Below are positions 35,109 to 44,315 of a stretch of 64,000 nt of DNA, one piece after another. This DNA comes from Desulfocicer vacuolatum DSM 3385 (lineage in GTDB: Bacteria > Desulfobacterota > Desulfobacteria > Desulfobacterales > Desulfobacteraceae). Made by a program: the position numbers and the translations under genes. Position 1 is the first letter of the stretch, and every line of letters starts with the position of its first letter. The notes beneath the pieces were generated by a model. It saw only the letters and a list, made by a program, of their open reading frames with translations, searched no databases and was not told the origin of the DNA. The stretch spans positions 62,001 to 126,000 of the forward strand of contig NZ_FWXY01000003.1 in the NCBI RefSeq assembly GCF_900176365.1, given 5' to 3'.

Positions 35109-36401
35109 TTATACCTCCAACATTTCTCTATTTTTTTCACTATTACTTTTTTGCACCCGAATGTTGGCAATGGCATCACTTAAAGCTGCCAAAAGAAACA
35201 CATGAGGATAATAAATTGTGGTAATCAAACAACCGGAAACCACAAATGCAACCACACAGACAATCATCATTAACCCCGCAGCTACCATTTTTTTGTCTGG
35301 TGTTGCAAGATTTCGGGAATAATTAATTGTCTCAAGGTTGACCCGAAAAATAGTAAAAACCAAAAAAAAATAGGAGAGCCCCATCATCCCGGTCTCCGCC
35401 AATGCACAAACAAAATTATTATGGCTAACAATGGCGGCACGATATTTTCCTGTCTCATCCTCGTATTGGGAATAACTGTTTGGAGCATACTGCCCAACCC
35501 AGGCAACCGGGAAATTCCCAAGCCCCACGCCCAGGAACGGATGGTCCAAAAACATTGCAAACCCTCCCTCCCAGAGCATCAGGCGCTGGTTGGCCGTGCT
35601 ATCCTGTTCATAGTTTTTGGCACTCTCAAATCTCATTTTATATTGCTCCGGGGCAATACTCCAAAAAATAAAAACGCAGACAGCAATAGCCAGAAGCGCA
35701 GCCAAAATTTTTCTCAATCTTCCAATAAAAAATAAAATGGAAGCAAAGGCCAGCAGAAGCGCAAGAGCAGAAGCGCGAGAGCCAGTGCAGATAACCGACA
35801 GGACAAACCCCGCAGCTATCATCAACGCCCCCATGCGAATCCATGTTGACTTGAAAAATCCGATTAACAACAGAGTTAACGGCACCACGATGGTCAGGGC
35901 CACGCCAAAATCACCAGCGTTTCCCAAAAAACCTGTGGAACCTCCACCAACACCCTCACGAATATGATAAGCAGCAAAATCTCCTCTCATCAATGTCAGA
36001 TATGTCCGGATCTGCCAAAGGGCCAGCTTTAGATGAACCATCACGAAAAACGAAATAAAAACAACAAGTTTTCCTTCAGTGTCAATGGTTCTGGACAAAA
36101 ACAGATAAATCGTTCCCGTCAGTAAAAGAGTGATAAACACATCCCAAGCGACACCTGGAGAGATGGCAAAGGGGATGGACAACATACATACAAAAAGCCA
36201 GATCAGCAACTTACGGCCACAACGATACCGGATGTTATTTGTGCCTGACAACGATACAATAATACATACGATTCCCAGCAGTTTGCCAATATGCAACCTG
36301 GACAACACCGGATACTGTGCAGAAAGCCTCCAATATTCATACGCAACATAGGTTAATATTAACAAAAATGAAAAATTAATTTGTTTCAGATAATAGCGCA
36401 T
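35109..36401 (-). CDS. O-antigen ligase/polymerase-like membrane protein
   Basis: 430 residues, about ten to twelve membrane segments, with the large periplasmic loop of the Wzy_C family (GSRASALALLLAFA, then FLDHPFLGVGLGNFPVAW, SHNNFVCALAETGMMGL). The conserved His and Glu in the last motif are usual in O-antigen ligases and polymerases. Enzymes of this kind in exosortase loci are annotated as putative O-glycosylation ligases. Here it could polymerise the repeat unit or attach it to a protein. It lies within the minus-strand cluster with a 70-bp gap on either side. Confidence 0.88.
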   Translation of the reverse strand: MRYYLKQINFSFLLILTYVAYEYWRLSAQYPVLSRLHIGKLLGIVCIIVSLSGTNNIRYRCGRKLLIWLFVCMLSIPFAISPGVAWDVFITLLLTGTIYLFLSRTIDTEGKLVVFISFFVMVHLKLALWQIRTYLTLMRGDFAAYHIREGVGGGSTGFLGNAGDFGVALTIVVPLTLLLIGFFKSTWIRMGALMIAAGFVLSVICTGSRASALALLLAFASILFFIGRLRKILAALLAIAVCVFIFWSIAPEQYKMRFESAKNYEQDSTANQRLMLWEGGFAMFLDHPFLGVGLGNFPVAWVGQYAPNSYSQYEDETGKYRAAIVSHNNFVCALAETGMMGLSYFFLVFTIFRVNLETINYSRNLATPDKKMVAAGLMMIVCVVAFVVSGCLITTIYYPHVFLLAALSDAIANIRVQKSNSEKNREMLEV

Positions 36402-36481
36402 GGTTCGGCACCAAATAGTTTCAACTTATCTGCTTTTACAAGCAAAAATGAAATTCAGACATACTTCTCTCACATGGATTA

Positions 36482-37591
36482 TCATGGGGAGGAATGGAAT
36501 TCATGATAAATGCGCTGATATTTTTCTACGGATTTTGCAATGGAAAATCTGGCCTCCACGATCCGGACAGCATTTCGTCCGAGCAAATCCATTACGTCGG
36601 GTCCATTTATCAAGTCCAACAGGGTGTCTGCCATAACATCGGGATTTTCCGGTTCTATCAATATGCCGCAGGAACGGTCAGCAATAATTTCTTCAGGGCC
36701 ACCGCTTTTCGTTACCACCACAGGTTTTCCACATGCCATGGCTTCTATGGTTGCAATGGAAAATCCCTCGGATCGGGAAGGTAAAAGAAAAATATCAACT
36801 CCGTTGAGCAATGTGACAGGCTCCGACAGGAACCCTATAAACAGGACACAGGTCTCCAAGCCCAGATCTTTTCGAAGAGCCAGAAGGCGTTCGTACAATG
36901 GCCCAGAACCCTCCCCTGCAATAAAAAATTTTACATCCTTAATCTTTTTTTTCAACCGAAAAGCCGCCTGTAGCAACACATCATACCCTTTGGGTTCCCG
37001 AATATTTCCCACGGAACCAATGAGAATGTGACGCGGTGACAAGGAAAATGCTTCCCGCAGAAAAGAATCTTTATAATACCTGAATTTTTGGGTATTCACC
37101 CCGTTATAAATCACCTGGGTCAAACGCGGCCTTATCCCGTGCCGTTCCACATAGGTGTTTTTTAACCCATGTGATACAAACACCACCCTGCGGGCACCCC
37201 AATTGATAATCTTGAATTTAAATTTTAACAAATGAGAATGGCCGGACACATCAACATAACCGTGAAATGTGGCAATAACTGGAGTACGGGTGATGATTCC
37301 CGCTATACTGCAATACACGTTGGCCCCAAACAAATGGGAATGGATCAAATCTATCCTGTATTTCCGGACAAGTCTTACGAGTACGCGGAGATAGCTCAGG
37401 GCAAAAGAGCCTCTGGATTTAACTACGACGGGAGAGAAGCCTTTTTTAGTCAATTGATCAAAGAGCCAGCCAGTATTTGAAACCACGGGAATGGAATGAA
37501 ACCGAGTCGGATCAATCCTCGTAACCATATCCAAAAAGACCGTTTCCGCCCCCCCGGGACCTGAAGTATCAATGACATGCAAAATATTCAT
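36482..37591 (-). CDS. GT4-type glycosyltransferase
   Basis: 369 residues. MNILHVIDTSGPGGAETVFLDMV, IDLIHSHLFGANVYCSIAG, GSVGNIREPKGYDVLLQAA and RSEGFSIATIEAMACGKPVVVTKSGGPEEII (EX7E motif) identify a retaining GT-B glycosyltransferase. Probably adds one sugar of the repeat unit in the cytoplasm. Six bp follow the ATP-grasp gene stop, so the two are co-translated. Confidence 0.93.
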   Translation of the reverse strand: MNILHVIDTSGPGGAETVFLDMVTRIDPTRFHSIPVVSNTGWLFDQLTKKGFSPVVVKSRGSFALSYLRVLVRLVRKYRIDLIHSHLFGANVYCSIAGIITRTPVIATFHGYVDVSGHSHLLKFKFKIINWGARRVVFVSHGLKNTYVERHGIRPRLTQVIYNGVNTQKFRYYKDSFLREAFSLSPRHILIGSVGNIREPKGYDVLLQAAFRLKKKIKDVKFFIAGEGSGPLYERLLALRKDLGLETCVLFIGFLSEPVTLLNGVDIFLLPSRSEGFSIATIEAMACGKPVVVTKSGGPEEIIADRSCGILIEPENPDVMADTLLDLINGPDVMDLLGRNAVRIVEARFSIAKSVEKYQRIYHEFHSSP

Positions 37592-37597
37592 CTGTTT

Positions 37598-38797
37598 CTA
37601 TCGCCTATGAATCAACTGGGTAGCATAGCTTTGGATTTCAAATAAGAAAGGCCCCAGATCACGGGGGTCTAATACATCAAACCAAGTCTTTTGAAATGCC
37701 TTCCAGGCACTGGGTCGGATCGGTGCTATCGATGCTTTTTTCCTACCCGGCTTTATCCGTATAAGAAAATGATCCAACAACCCCAGTATCCATACAAGCC
37801 TTGTTCCAATTTCATACCTGGGGGGGCGATTGGGAAAAAGGCCCTTTTCCATATACGTCATAAGGAGCAGGGGGAAATCCACACCGGACTGCACCGCCAG
37901 CTGCAAAGATCCCCACAAACGTCCATTGATTTCCATTAACTTTGCCTTGCCATCTCTGGCATCCCTTTTAAACTCCACCATGGCCACTCCCTGCCAGCGC
38001 ACCTCAGAAAGCAATATCCGAGAGGCTTCCACCATCTCTGGATCCAGAGGAACACTTTCACTGTATACACTAATTCCACCTGAAGGGGGCTTTTCCAATA
38101 AACGTCTGTGACTGAAAAGCGCCAGATGTTTGTCAGTATCAAAAAGGGTGAATAAACCGGTCCCGGGTCCGTCAATCTTTTCCTGGACCATAAAAGGCCC
38201 AACAGTAGTGCCATGACGTTCATACCACTGCATGAGGGAGGATTGATCTTCTGCATAACAGACCTGGGTGGAAACAAAGCCAGTATCATGATAAATTTTT
38301 GACATTCCAGGTTTGATCACCACAGGAAAATCAAAGTCCCCTTTTTCGAGCAAATCAAAAAAATCGAATGGAGTAGAAATAAACGAGGTCTTTGGAACAG
38401 CAATATTTTTTTTAATCGCAAGCTTAAACACATGTAGTTTGTCAAAAACAGCCGCAAGTTTTGTGGAAGACTCATCAATGATGCGGGTTTTTCCGAACCG
38501 CCCTTTGTCCTTTTGGGATAATAAAAAAAGTGCAGGTTCCGTCATGGGTAAAACATAATCAATGTTCTCTTTATCCAGGAGCTCTTCCATGGCTTGGATG
38601 AACTTTTTCGGTTCTGCTTCCGGAGAAGGCATTTGAAACGAGAGGGAACAAAAACGAGATGCCGAAGATATGTTTTTTCTCTTTCCTCCAGTAACCATAA
38701 CCCGGTAACCTGCCCGACCCAGGGAGCGGGTGGCCGCAAGAGAAGATCGATTCTCTCCCTCTGTGATGAGAATGGTTTTCTTTTTTTCAATCTTCAT
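37598..38797 (-). CDS. ATP-grasp superfamily protein
   Basis: 399 residues. The N-terminus ILITEGENRSSLAATRSLGRAGYRVMVTGG is the preATP-grasp domain; FPVVIKPGMSKIYHD and KLMEINGRLWGSLQLAVQSG supply the ATP- and metal-binding residues (E-x-N-x-R). Such enzymes make carboxylate-amine or similar bonds, as in carbamoyl-phosphate-like ligases found in polysaccharide loci. The substrate is unknown; amide decoration of a uronic acid or amino sugar is a guess. It sits between a glycosyltransferase gene and a deacetylase gene, with gaps of 3 to 6 bp. Confidence 0.87.
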   Translation of the reverse strand: MKIEKKKTILITEGENRSSLAATRSLGRAGYRVMVTGGKRKNISSASRFCSLSFQMPSPEAEPKKFIQAMEELLDKENIDYVLPMTEPALFLLSQKDKGRFGKTRIIDESSTKLAAVFDKLHVFKLAIKKNIAVPKTSFISTPFDFFDLLEKGDFDFPVVIKPGMSKIYHDTGFVSTQVCYAEDQSSLMQWYERHGTTVGPFMVQEKIDGPGTGLFTLFDTDKHLALFSHRRLLEKPPSGGISVYSESVPLDPEMVEASRILLSEVRWQGVAMVEFKRDARDGKAKLMEINGRLWGSLQLAVQSGVDFPLLLMTYMEKGLFPNRPPRYEIGTRLVWILGLLDHFLIRIKPGRKKASIAPIRPSAWKAFQKTWFDVLDPRDLGPFLFEIQSYATQLIHRR

Positions 38798-38800
38798 TTT

Positions 38801-39808
38801 TTACCTTATCAGCAAACGCCACATGAAAAGCGCGTCTGTTTTTCCCACATCATTGTGAATTCCGTTTCGGGGTAACTCAAAGAGATCTTGACCGGCATGG
38901 ACCCACCCTCTTCGGGTGGTCACCGCCGCCGCAAACCCTGCCTCACGTACAAGGTCAGAGATTTCCGGAGTAAAATTCCCATTGGGATAGGCAAAATAAT
39001 CCACAGATCGATTTAGTCGGCTTTCGATCTCCTGTTTGGACTGTAGAATCTCTTTTTTTGCTTCCCAAGGCGGGATCTGGTCCAGCAGGCAGTGGGATAC
39101 CGTATGGGCACCCAAATCAATACGCCCGGTTGCCGTCATTGTGTCCACTTCTTGCCAAGTCATCATCACACGATCATCAATTCGATTTGGGAAAATCTCT
39201 TTTAATTCTAACAAAAGCGTATCCCTGGAGGTTTCTGAAATTTTTTTAAATCCGCCAATTGCCCTGTCAATGATAAAGGTGGGGGACTGGTGTGACGTCA
39301 CACCTTCTTTTTCGAGTATCCTCTTAACGCCCATTGGAAGCAATGCATCTCCACGTCCACGGGAAAACCACTCTCCCAAACAAGCGGCCAGTTCGTCAGG
39401 CCAGAACCTTCGATCCGTATTCATGTATCCCGAGGTCAGAAAAACGGTGGCTGGCAGTTTGTACCGCTCCAGGATGGGAAACGCATGGGTAAAAGTATCT
39501 TGCCACCCGTCATCAAAAGTGATGACACAACAACGTGATAGACTTCTTTCTGTTTTTAAATAATCCAGCATACTGCCCAAAGAGATGACATTGAACTTTG
39601 TTTTTAATAGTTTCATTTCTCTTTCAAAGGTGTCGGTGGAAACATACATACCCGGTTGAATCAAGTGCATACCCTTCCATCCAGCAGGCAGCACCCGGTG
39701 GTACATCAATATCAACCCGCCCTGTTTCAATATTATACCTGAAAATTTATGCAATACTCTGGATTCATATAGCATTCTAACCAACATCGATTTCATTACC
39801 GGCATCAC
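38801..39808 (-). CDS. Polysaccharide deacetylase (NodB-type)
   Basis: 335 residues. The NodB motifs are present: ITFDDGWQDTFTHAFPIL (catalytic Asp pair), DLGAHTVSHCLLDQIP (H-x3-H metal site) and YFAYPNGNFTPE. It begins with a hydrophobic stretch and LILMYHRVLP. It removes N-acetyl groups from a polymer or a lipid-linked sugar. It overlaps the tyrosine phosphatase gene by 4 bp. A second deacetylase of another subtype lies at 48102-48953. Confidence 0.93.
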   Translation of the reverse strand: MMPVMKSMLVRMLYESRVLHKFSGIILKQGGLILMYHRVLPAGWKGMHLIQPGMYVSTDTFEREMKLLKTKFNVISLGSMLDYLKTERSLSRCCVITFDDGWQDTFTHAFPILERYKLPATVFLTSGYMNTDRRFWPDELAACLGEWFSRGRGDALLPMGVKRILEKEGVTSHQSPTFIIDRAIGGFKKISETSRDTLLLELKEIFPNRIDDRVMMTWQEVDTMTATGRIDLGAHTVSHCLLDQIPPWEAKKEILQSKQEIESRLNRSVDYFAYPNGNFTPEISDLVREAGFAAAVTTRRGWVHAGQDLFELPRNGIHNDVGKTDALFMWRLLIR

Positions 39809-40401
39809 TGTCTTCCAATCTCTTTAAGTAGCGCTGTCAAGGCGTGGTCAATGCACTTAAAAACCTGATAAAACTCACGTTCCGTTCCACCGTAAGGATC
39901 ATCAATATTACAAAACAGGGATCGAGGAAAGGGGGCAAAGGGTCTTAGAAGCACAACTTTTTCCTTATTTTTACATTGCTTTTTTAGCCTCAGGTGCTGG
40001 GGATAAGCCATGGAAAAAACTATATCTGCTGCATCCAAAGCTTCTTGGGTGATTCTCAAAGCTCTATGATCCCTCAAATCACATCCGAACCGTTCTGCCG
40101 CAATAACCGCTTCCCGGGGAGATTGACTCCCTTGGTCCACATCCAATCCATAAGATTTAAAAATGAGTTTCTGCTCCCCAGCCAGCTGCCTTGCCCTATG
40201 TTCAGCAAAGACGCTGCGACAGATATTCCCTTTACAAAGAAAAATAATATTTTTTACGTCAACCCTCTTTTTTTTAAACAGATTGATGTCCAGAAGATAA
40301 TATCGCACGGATTGAATCAAATTGTCCTTAAAGCGTACAGCCTTTTTTTTCCAGCGATTGGGAAGGTATCGTCGGAGTGGTTTTAACAATGTTCGAATCA
40401 T
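39805..40401 (-). CDS. Low-molecular-weight protein tyrosine phosphatase (Wzb-like) with basic N-terminal extension
   Basis: 198 residues. The P-loop FLCKGNICRS (Cys56, Arg62, the C-x5-R signature) and DDPYGG with the general-acid Asp near 167 are intact. Wzb-type enzymes dephosphorylate the tyrosine kinase that regulates polysaccharide polymerisation; the partner here is probably the kinase at 52904-53851. The first 50 residues are an unusual Lys/Arg-rich extension (LLKPLRRYLPNRWKKKAVRFK) with a hydrophobic patch, which may hold the protein at the membrane. Overlaps both neighbours by 4 bp. Confidence 0.92.
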   Translation of the reverse strand: MIRTLLKPLRRYLPNRWKKKAVRFKDNLIQSVRYYLLDINLFKKKRVDVKNIIFLCKGNICRSVFAEHRARQLAGEQKLIFKSYGLDVDQGSQSPREAVIAAERFGCDLRDHRALRITQEALDAADIVFSMAYPQHLRLKKQCKNKEKVVLLRPFAPFPRSLFCNIDDPYGGTEREFYQVFKCIDHALTALLKEIGRQ

Positions 40402-40994
40402 TTTGTACCGCCCGCATGGGCCAAGGGTCGCCCTATAAGTGCACGGTTATCATAATTTCTTTTGATTACCCGGGCCGGTGCCCCCATAACCAGCGTATGT
40501 TTTTTGACAATGCCGCAGGCGGGTATCACCGCCCCGGGGGCAAGGGTTGTATCGTCCTCCACCACCGCCCCATGGTTAATAACAGCATGGGAACCCATCC
40601 ATACACGAGCACCCACCGTAGTGTCATCATCCAGCTTTACTTGCTGGTGCACCGAACACCCGGGTCCCATGGTGCATCGGCCAATTTTTATGCCGCCAAA
40701 ATGACCAATGTACAACCCTTTTCCAATGGTGGCATGGCGGTGGATATCAATACCATATAACGTCTGAACCATCGCGTGCAACACTTCATATACGACCAAA
40801 AACAGATACCGTAGCGGTATAAACCCGAATGATGATAATTCAGTGCGGGCCCAGGCGCCTAGCCGATGAACCACTGTTGTCTGAAAACCAAACTCATAAT
40901 AGAAAAGATGGAACTTCCGAAGAAAGGTGCTTTCATGCACCCGGGACGTAAGCGACAGATATCTGCCCCAATCTGCTTTAATATTTTCAAACAT
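40398..40994 (-). CDS. Hexapeptide-repeat O-acetyltransferase (serine acetyltransferase-like)
   Basis: 198 residues. The N-terminal helical part is followed by a left-handed beta-helix with hexapeptide repeats (HATIGKGLYIGHFGGIKIGRCTMGPGC, GSHAVINHGAVVEDDTTLAPGAVIPACGIV) and the GAPARVIKR end seen in the CysE-like family. Probably uses acetyl-CoA to acetylate a sugar of the repeat unit. GAAGGG lies 5 nt upstream. A second enzyme of the same class follows upstream in the operon (41004-41573), so two different positions may be acetylated. Confidence 0.87.
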   Translation of the reverse strand: MFENIKADWGRYLSLTSRVHESTFLRKFHLFYYEFGFQTTVVHRLGAWARTELSSFGFIPLRYLFLVVYEVLHAMVQTLYGIDIHRHATIGKGLYIGHFGGIKIGRCTMGPGCSVHQQVKLDDDTTVGARVWMGSHAVINHGAVVEDDTTLAPGAVIPACGIVKKHTLVMGAPARVIKRNYDNRALIGRPLAHAGGTK

Positions 40995-41003
40995 TCGAGC
41001 CCT

Positions 41004-41573
41004 TCAACTTGTATTTTTTTGAATCCGTCCTGGGTTTCCCCGAACAACCCTGTCATCAGGTACATTTTTACTCAAAACTGTACCGGCATGGATATGAACG
41101 CGGTTTCCGATCTGAATATTTCCATACACCACAGTATCAGATTCAATGCAAACATTGTCTCCAATTTCCGGTGGTACCTGGTCTTCTCCCATACCAATGG
41201 TGACCCGGGTATCAACAATGCAGTGATTTCCCATTTTCTGGACACCCATCACAATCTCTCCCCGGTTGGAAAGAAATAACCCGGGGCCAATCACCGACAT
41301 CTCTCCGATCATAATCTTTGTGGCACTGCGTATGACATAATTAGCAAAGTGAAACAACAGCTTTAAGAGATTCCAACAAAGCCCCTTTTTTTCCCACTGC
41401 GCTTCATGGTTCAACCAATAACCGTATCGAAAAACCGCCACGGCCCAAAACCCCCTTGATTGCAAGGCCGTAAGCCACTTCTGAGTACCAACACATTGCC
41501 CAGGAAAGGAAGAATAGACTTCCAAATCTTTTTCCAAAAGTTCACACAACTTACGAATTGAATTATTTTTCAT
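41004..41573 (-). CDS. Hexapeptide-repeat O-acetyltransferase (serine acetyltransferase-like), second copy
   Basis: 189 residues. N-terminal helices (LCELLEKDLEVYSSFPGQ, FRYGYWLNHEAQWEKKG), then beta-helix repeats (GEMSVIGPGLFLSNRGEIVMGVQKMGNHC, VTIGMGEDQVPPEIGDNVCIESDTVVYGNIQIGNRVHIHAGTV) and the C-terminal RGNPGRIQK. The DNA-level start at 41573 (GCGAGACC upstream) is 8 bp after the preceding stop; a longer frame to 41636 overlaps that gene and is unlikely. A sugar acetyltransferase role is inferred. Confidence 0.85.
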   Translation of the reverse strand: MKNNSIRKLCELLEKDLEVYSSFPGQCVGTQKWLTALQSRGFWAVAVFRYGYWLNHEAQWEKKGLCWNLLKLLFHFANYVIRSATKIMIGEMSVIGPGLFLSNRGEIVMGVQKMGNHCIVDTRVTIGMGEDQVPPEIGDNVCIESDTVVYGNIQIGNRVHIHAGTVLSKNVPDDRVVRGNPGRIQKNTS

Positions 41574-41581
41574 GGTCTCGC

Positions 41582-42757
41582 TTATCTTTTGGACGGTTCC
41601 CAGAAGGTCGCCCGATCCCCCATCGCATATTTCCACCAGGCCAAAGCAATTGCGCTGTTAACCGAGATAAAAAAAAATGGAATTTTTACCCATGAAATCA
41701 TCTTGTGGCCCTCCTTCGCCCACGCTGTATCCCGAAGAATATACCAAAAAAGGGAAATAGAATAAAACCCGCCCTGAATCAAAAGTAAAAAGAGATAGCC
41801 TGTTCTCTGCACCAGCAAAATATTGGTGAACATTATAATAATCAGAAAAAAGGGAACCATCCATCGACACAATTTATGGCTAAAAAGTTGCCAAGAAAAC
41901 AACCCATACCGCCATGGATTGAGCAGGGAAAAATTCCTCATAAAAACAGAAATTCCCCGGAGCACCGTCCTCACCTTTCGATTGAACTCTTTTTTTTCAT
42001 CGGTGATATTTTTATAATATCCGATGGTGGCAGGATCTATCACTCCTTTCATATTGGACCGAATCGTATTGAGAAGGGTATTAAAATCGCTCGGCAAGTC
42101 CGTGGCCCAGTTATGGCAGCACACGGATCTCCTTGCTGCAAAAAAGGATCCGCTTAACCCCACAAGGGAGTTGACCTGGGACTCCAATTTTCGGAGAAAC
42201 ATTTCATATTTCACATAGATGCCCTCCCCACTGATGTTACCCTCGGCATCAATGAATCTGTCTTCACTGCTCACGCACCCAATGGAGGGATCTTTAAAAT
42301 TCTGTATAATAGTTCGAAGGCCCTGGACATCCAGGGAAGTCGCCACATCAGAAAATATAAGAATATCTCCTTTGGCAATTTCAATAGCATATTTTTGAGC
42401 AAATTCCTTGCCCCTTCTTTCCGGCGCTCGGACCAATTTAATTCTTCCCCTTCCAAAGCCCTCCACAATGATATCGGTTTTATCAGTGGAGCAATCCGAG
42501 GCCACGATGATCTCAAGTTTCTCTTGAGGATAATCCTGACTCAAGGTTCTTTGAAGTTTTTCTGCAATCTGCTTTTCTTCATTATAAGCGGTAATGATAA
42601 AAGAAACACGCGGCAGCTCCCAACCCTTCGAATCAGTTTCTACTCTTCCAGACTTCCGAAAAAGCGACAACCCCATTAGACACGCAGGGTAGCCCACATA
42701 AGCATACACCACCATCCCCACTGAAACCCAAAATATCAAAAAGATTATATCTTCCAT
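41582..42757 (-). CDS. Membrane family 2 glycosyltransferase
   Basis: 391 residues. An N-terminal helix (IIFLIFWVSVGMVVYAYVGYP), a GT-A catalytic domain (SFIITAYNEEKQIAEKLQR, ASDCSTDKT, LIFSDVATSLD in the DxD position) and three to four C-terminal helices (WMVPFFLIIIMFTNILL, LIQGGFYSISLFWYI). The FNRKVRTVLRG stretch is near where processive enzymes carry QxxRW, but that motif is not clear. It may form a polymer backbone or add a single sugar. It begins a set of co-directional decoration genes. Confidence 0.9.
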   Translation of the reverse strand: MEDIIFLIFWVSVGMVVYAYVGYPACLMGLSLFRKSGRVETDSKGWELPRVSFIITAYNEEKQIAEKLQRTLSQDYPQEKLEIIVASDCSTDKTDIIVEGFGRGRIKLVRAPERRGKEFAQKYAIEIAKGDILIFSDVATSLDVQGLRTIIQNFKDPSIGCVSSEDRFIDAEGNISGEGIYVKYEMFLRKLESQVNSLVGLSGSFFAARRSVCCHNWATDLPSDFNTLLNTIRSNMKGVIDPATIGYYKNITDEKKEFNRKVRTVLRGISVFMRNFSLLNPWRYGLFSWQLFSHKLCRWMVPFFLIIIMFTNILLVQRTGYLFLLLIQGGFYSISLFWYILRDTAWAKEGHKMISWVKIPFFFISVNSAIALAWWKYAMGDRATFWEPSKR

Positions 42758-42816
42758 GACTTTCCTTGCTCAAGCCACAATTTTTGCACCTTGTCTAAAT
42801 TTTATCCAACATTCAA

Positions 42817-43461
42817 TCATAAAAACGCCACCAGATAAGGAAACAAATCTGTGATGAATCGTTCTAAATATTCATGGGAAGTCTGGCCATTATCCTCGAC
42901 CGAAAATGGTGTGGACAATCGTACCAACGAACCATTTTGTCCAGCTGTTTTAAATTTATTCAGTATCAAATTAAAACGAAGTTTGATATAATTTCTTCCC
43001 ATAAAAGATCCTGTTTTATAAAAATAATACACTAAGAGTTTATTGTTTTTATCCTGGATCTGTATAAGTTTATTAATCTTTAAGGAAAAAATATCACCAG
43101 TTTGAGTTTTAACATCAATCCTGGCTGGTAATTTTTCCGTTTTTATCCCTTGTCCCCCCAGACACTCCTCTGGTGCATGAAAATCCACTTTTGTCTGTGC
43201 ATAATAAACAAGGGACAAAAAGACATGGTTCCCTTCTGTATTTTGATAATTCCTGTGTAAAATAGCTTTAGTTTCAAGGATATCCATAACAATGGGATCA
43301 AAACTGTAATCTTTTCCAGTCCATTCTCCAATTTTTAAAGGAATCTGTTTTACTGTATCTACACCCTGTTCCATGGTTATATTTTTATCATAACCCACAA
43401 ATTGAATTGCATACGCAAGAAAAAGCATGACTAAAACAACTAAAATCCAATTATTTTTCAT
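42817..43461 (-). CDS. epsI: EpsI-family exosortase-associated protein
   Basis: 214 residues. One N-terminal membrane helix (NWILVVLVMLFLAYAIQFVGY) and a periplasmic DUF3485 domain: IPLKIGEWTGKD, then FHAPEECLGG at 94-103, the conserved His/Pro/Glu/Cys motif. EpsI is encoded next to or fused to exosortases across PEP-CTERM systems; its biochemical role is unsettled. The ATG at 43461 overlaps the exosortase stop by 11 bp, and GGA lies 8 nt upstream. An ATG at 43473 is in frame but lies deeper inside the exosortase gene. Confidence 0.93.
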   Translation of the reverse strand: MKNNWILVVLVMLFLAYAIQFVGYDKNITMEQGVDTVKQIPLKIGEWTGKDYSFDPIVMDILETKAILHRNYQNTEGNHVFLSLVYYAQTKVDFHAPEECLGGQGIKTEKLPARIDVKTQTGDIFSLKINKLIQIQDKNNKLLVYYFYKTGSFMGRNYIKLRFNLILNKFKTAGQNGSLVRLSTPFSVEDNGQTSHEYLERFITDLFPYLVAFL

Positions 43462-44314
43462 GGCCAATTCCAAGACAAATCATTGAAGCGTACATCAGTC
43501 CTAATCCCAACAAAAAAACGACAAGCCCAGACCCTGTATGCACAAAAGTATCAGGTGCAACCGATGCAAGTCCAAATTTGTAGGCCCAAAGTATTAGAAT
43601 GGGAACCCGAATCAAATTCGACAATAGTGCAATGGGTATCGAAACAAAAAACAGTACCCACCTTCGAATGCCAGACAAATTACTTACATATGCCATTAGA
43701 GAGCCCAGGGCCAAAAAAGATATCAGAGATCTCAATCCGCTACAGGGGTTTCCTATAATCAATACCCCCTGCGGAATAAAAACATTAAATCCTTCTCTAT
43801 AGATTGGGAAACCCATTAAGTGAATAATTTTTACCCCATATTGAGCAACAAACATTTTTAAAGGAAATGAAATTGTAGATATAAAAGCAAGGGGAGCTGG
43901 AAACATGAAAAGTAAATAGAAAATGGGAAAACAAACAACTTTTGTCCTTTCCCAACCCCACATGAACAAAACAATCCCATATATCAAAATCCAAATAGAA
44001 AAACCTGAAATAGAGAAAATATAAACCGCTGTTCCCAAAATATGAAGTGCCGCAGCTAAGACAACCAATAGAAAACCAAACCATTTAGTTTCACAGGCAA
44101 TTTCATGCAACACATGCCGCTTTAGCCAGACTAAATATCCGCTGACAAAAGGGATAATAAAACCGTGGGAATAATAAGAATCAACACTGTTATATCTATC
44201 CAGCATCCATTTCAATGTATCATGATAACTAATAAGAAAAAGCACTACAAAGAAAAAAAGATACAGGTAAAATTCTTGCCATTGAAAAAAAAGAATCTTA
44301 CGATTTACCTGCAT
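43451..44314 (-). CDS. Exosortase (membrane cysteine protease/transpeptidase of the PEP-CTERM system)
   Basis: 287 residues, about eight membrane segments. The catalytic triad is in place: Cys191 in IGNPCSGLRSL, Arg236 in LLSNLIRVPILI and His259 in DTFVHTGSG. Exosortases recognise PEP-CTERM tails, cleave them at the outer face of the inner membrane, and probably transfer the protein to another molecule. The closest target in this window is the protein at 24024-24677. The NPCSGLRSL form differs from typical XrtA as I recall it, so I leave the subtype open. It starts 1 bp after the SGNH hydrolase stop and overlaps epsI. Confidence 0.95.
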   Translation of the reverse strand: MQVNRKILFFQWQEFYLYLFFFVVLFLISYHDTLKWMLDRYNSVDSYYSHGFIIPFVSGYLVWLKRHVLHEIACETKWFGFLLVVLAAALHILGTAVYIFSISGFSIWILIYGIVLFMWGWERTKVVCFPIFYLLFMFPAPLAFISTISFPLKMFVAQYGVKIIHLMGFPIYREGFNVFIPQGVLIIGNPCSGLRSLISFLALGSLMAYVSNLSGIRRWVLFFVSIPIALLSNLIRVPILILWAYKFGLASVAPDTFVHTGSGLVVFLLGLGLMYASMICLGIGHEK

Positions 44315-44315
44315 A

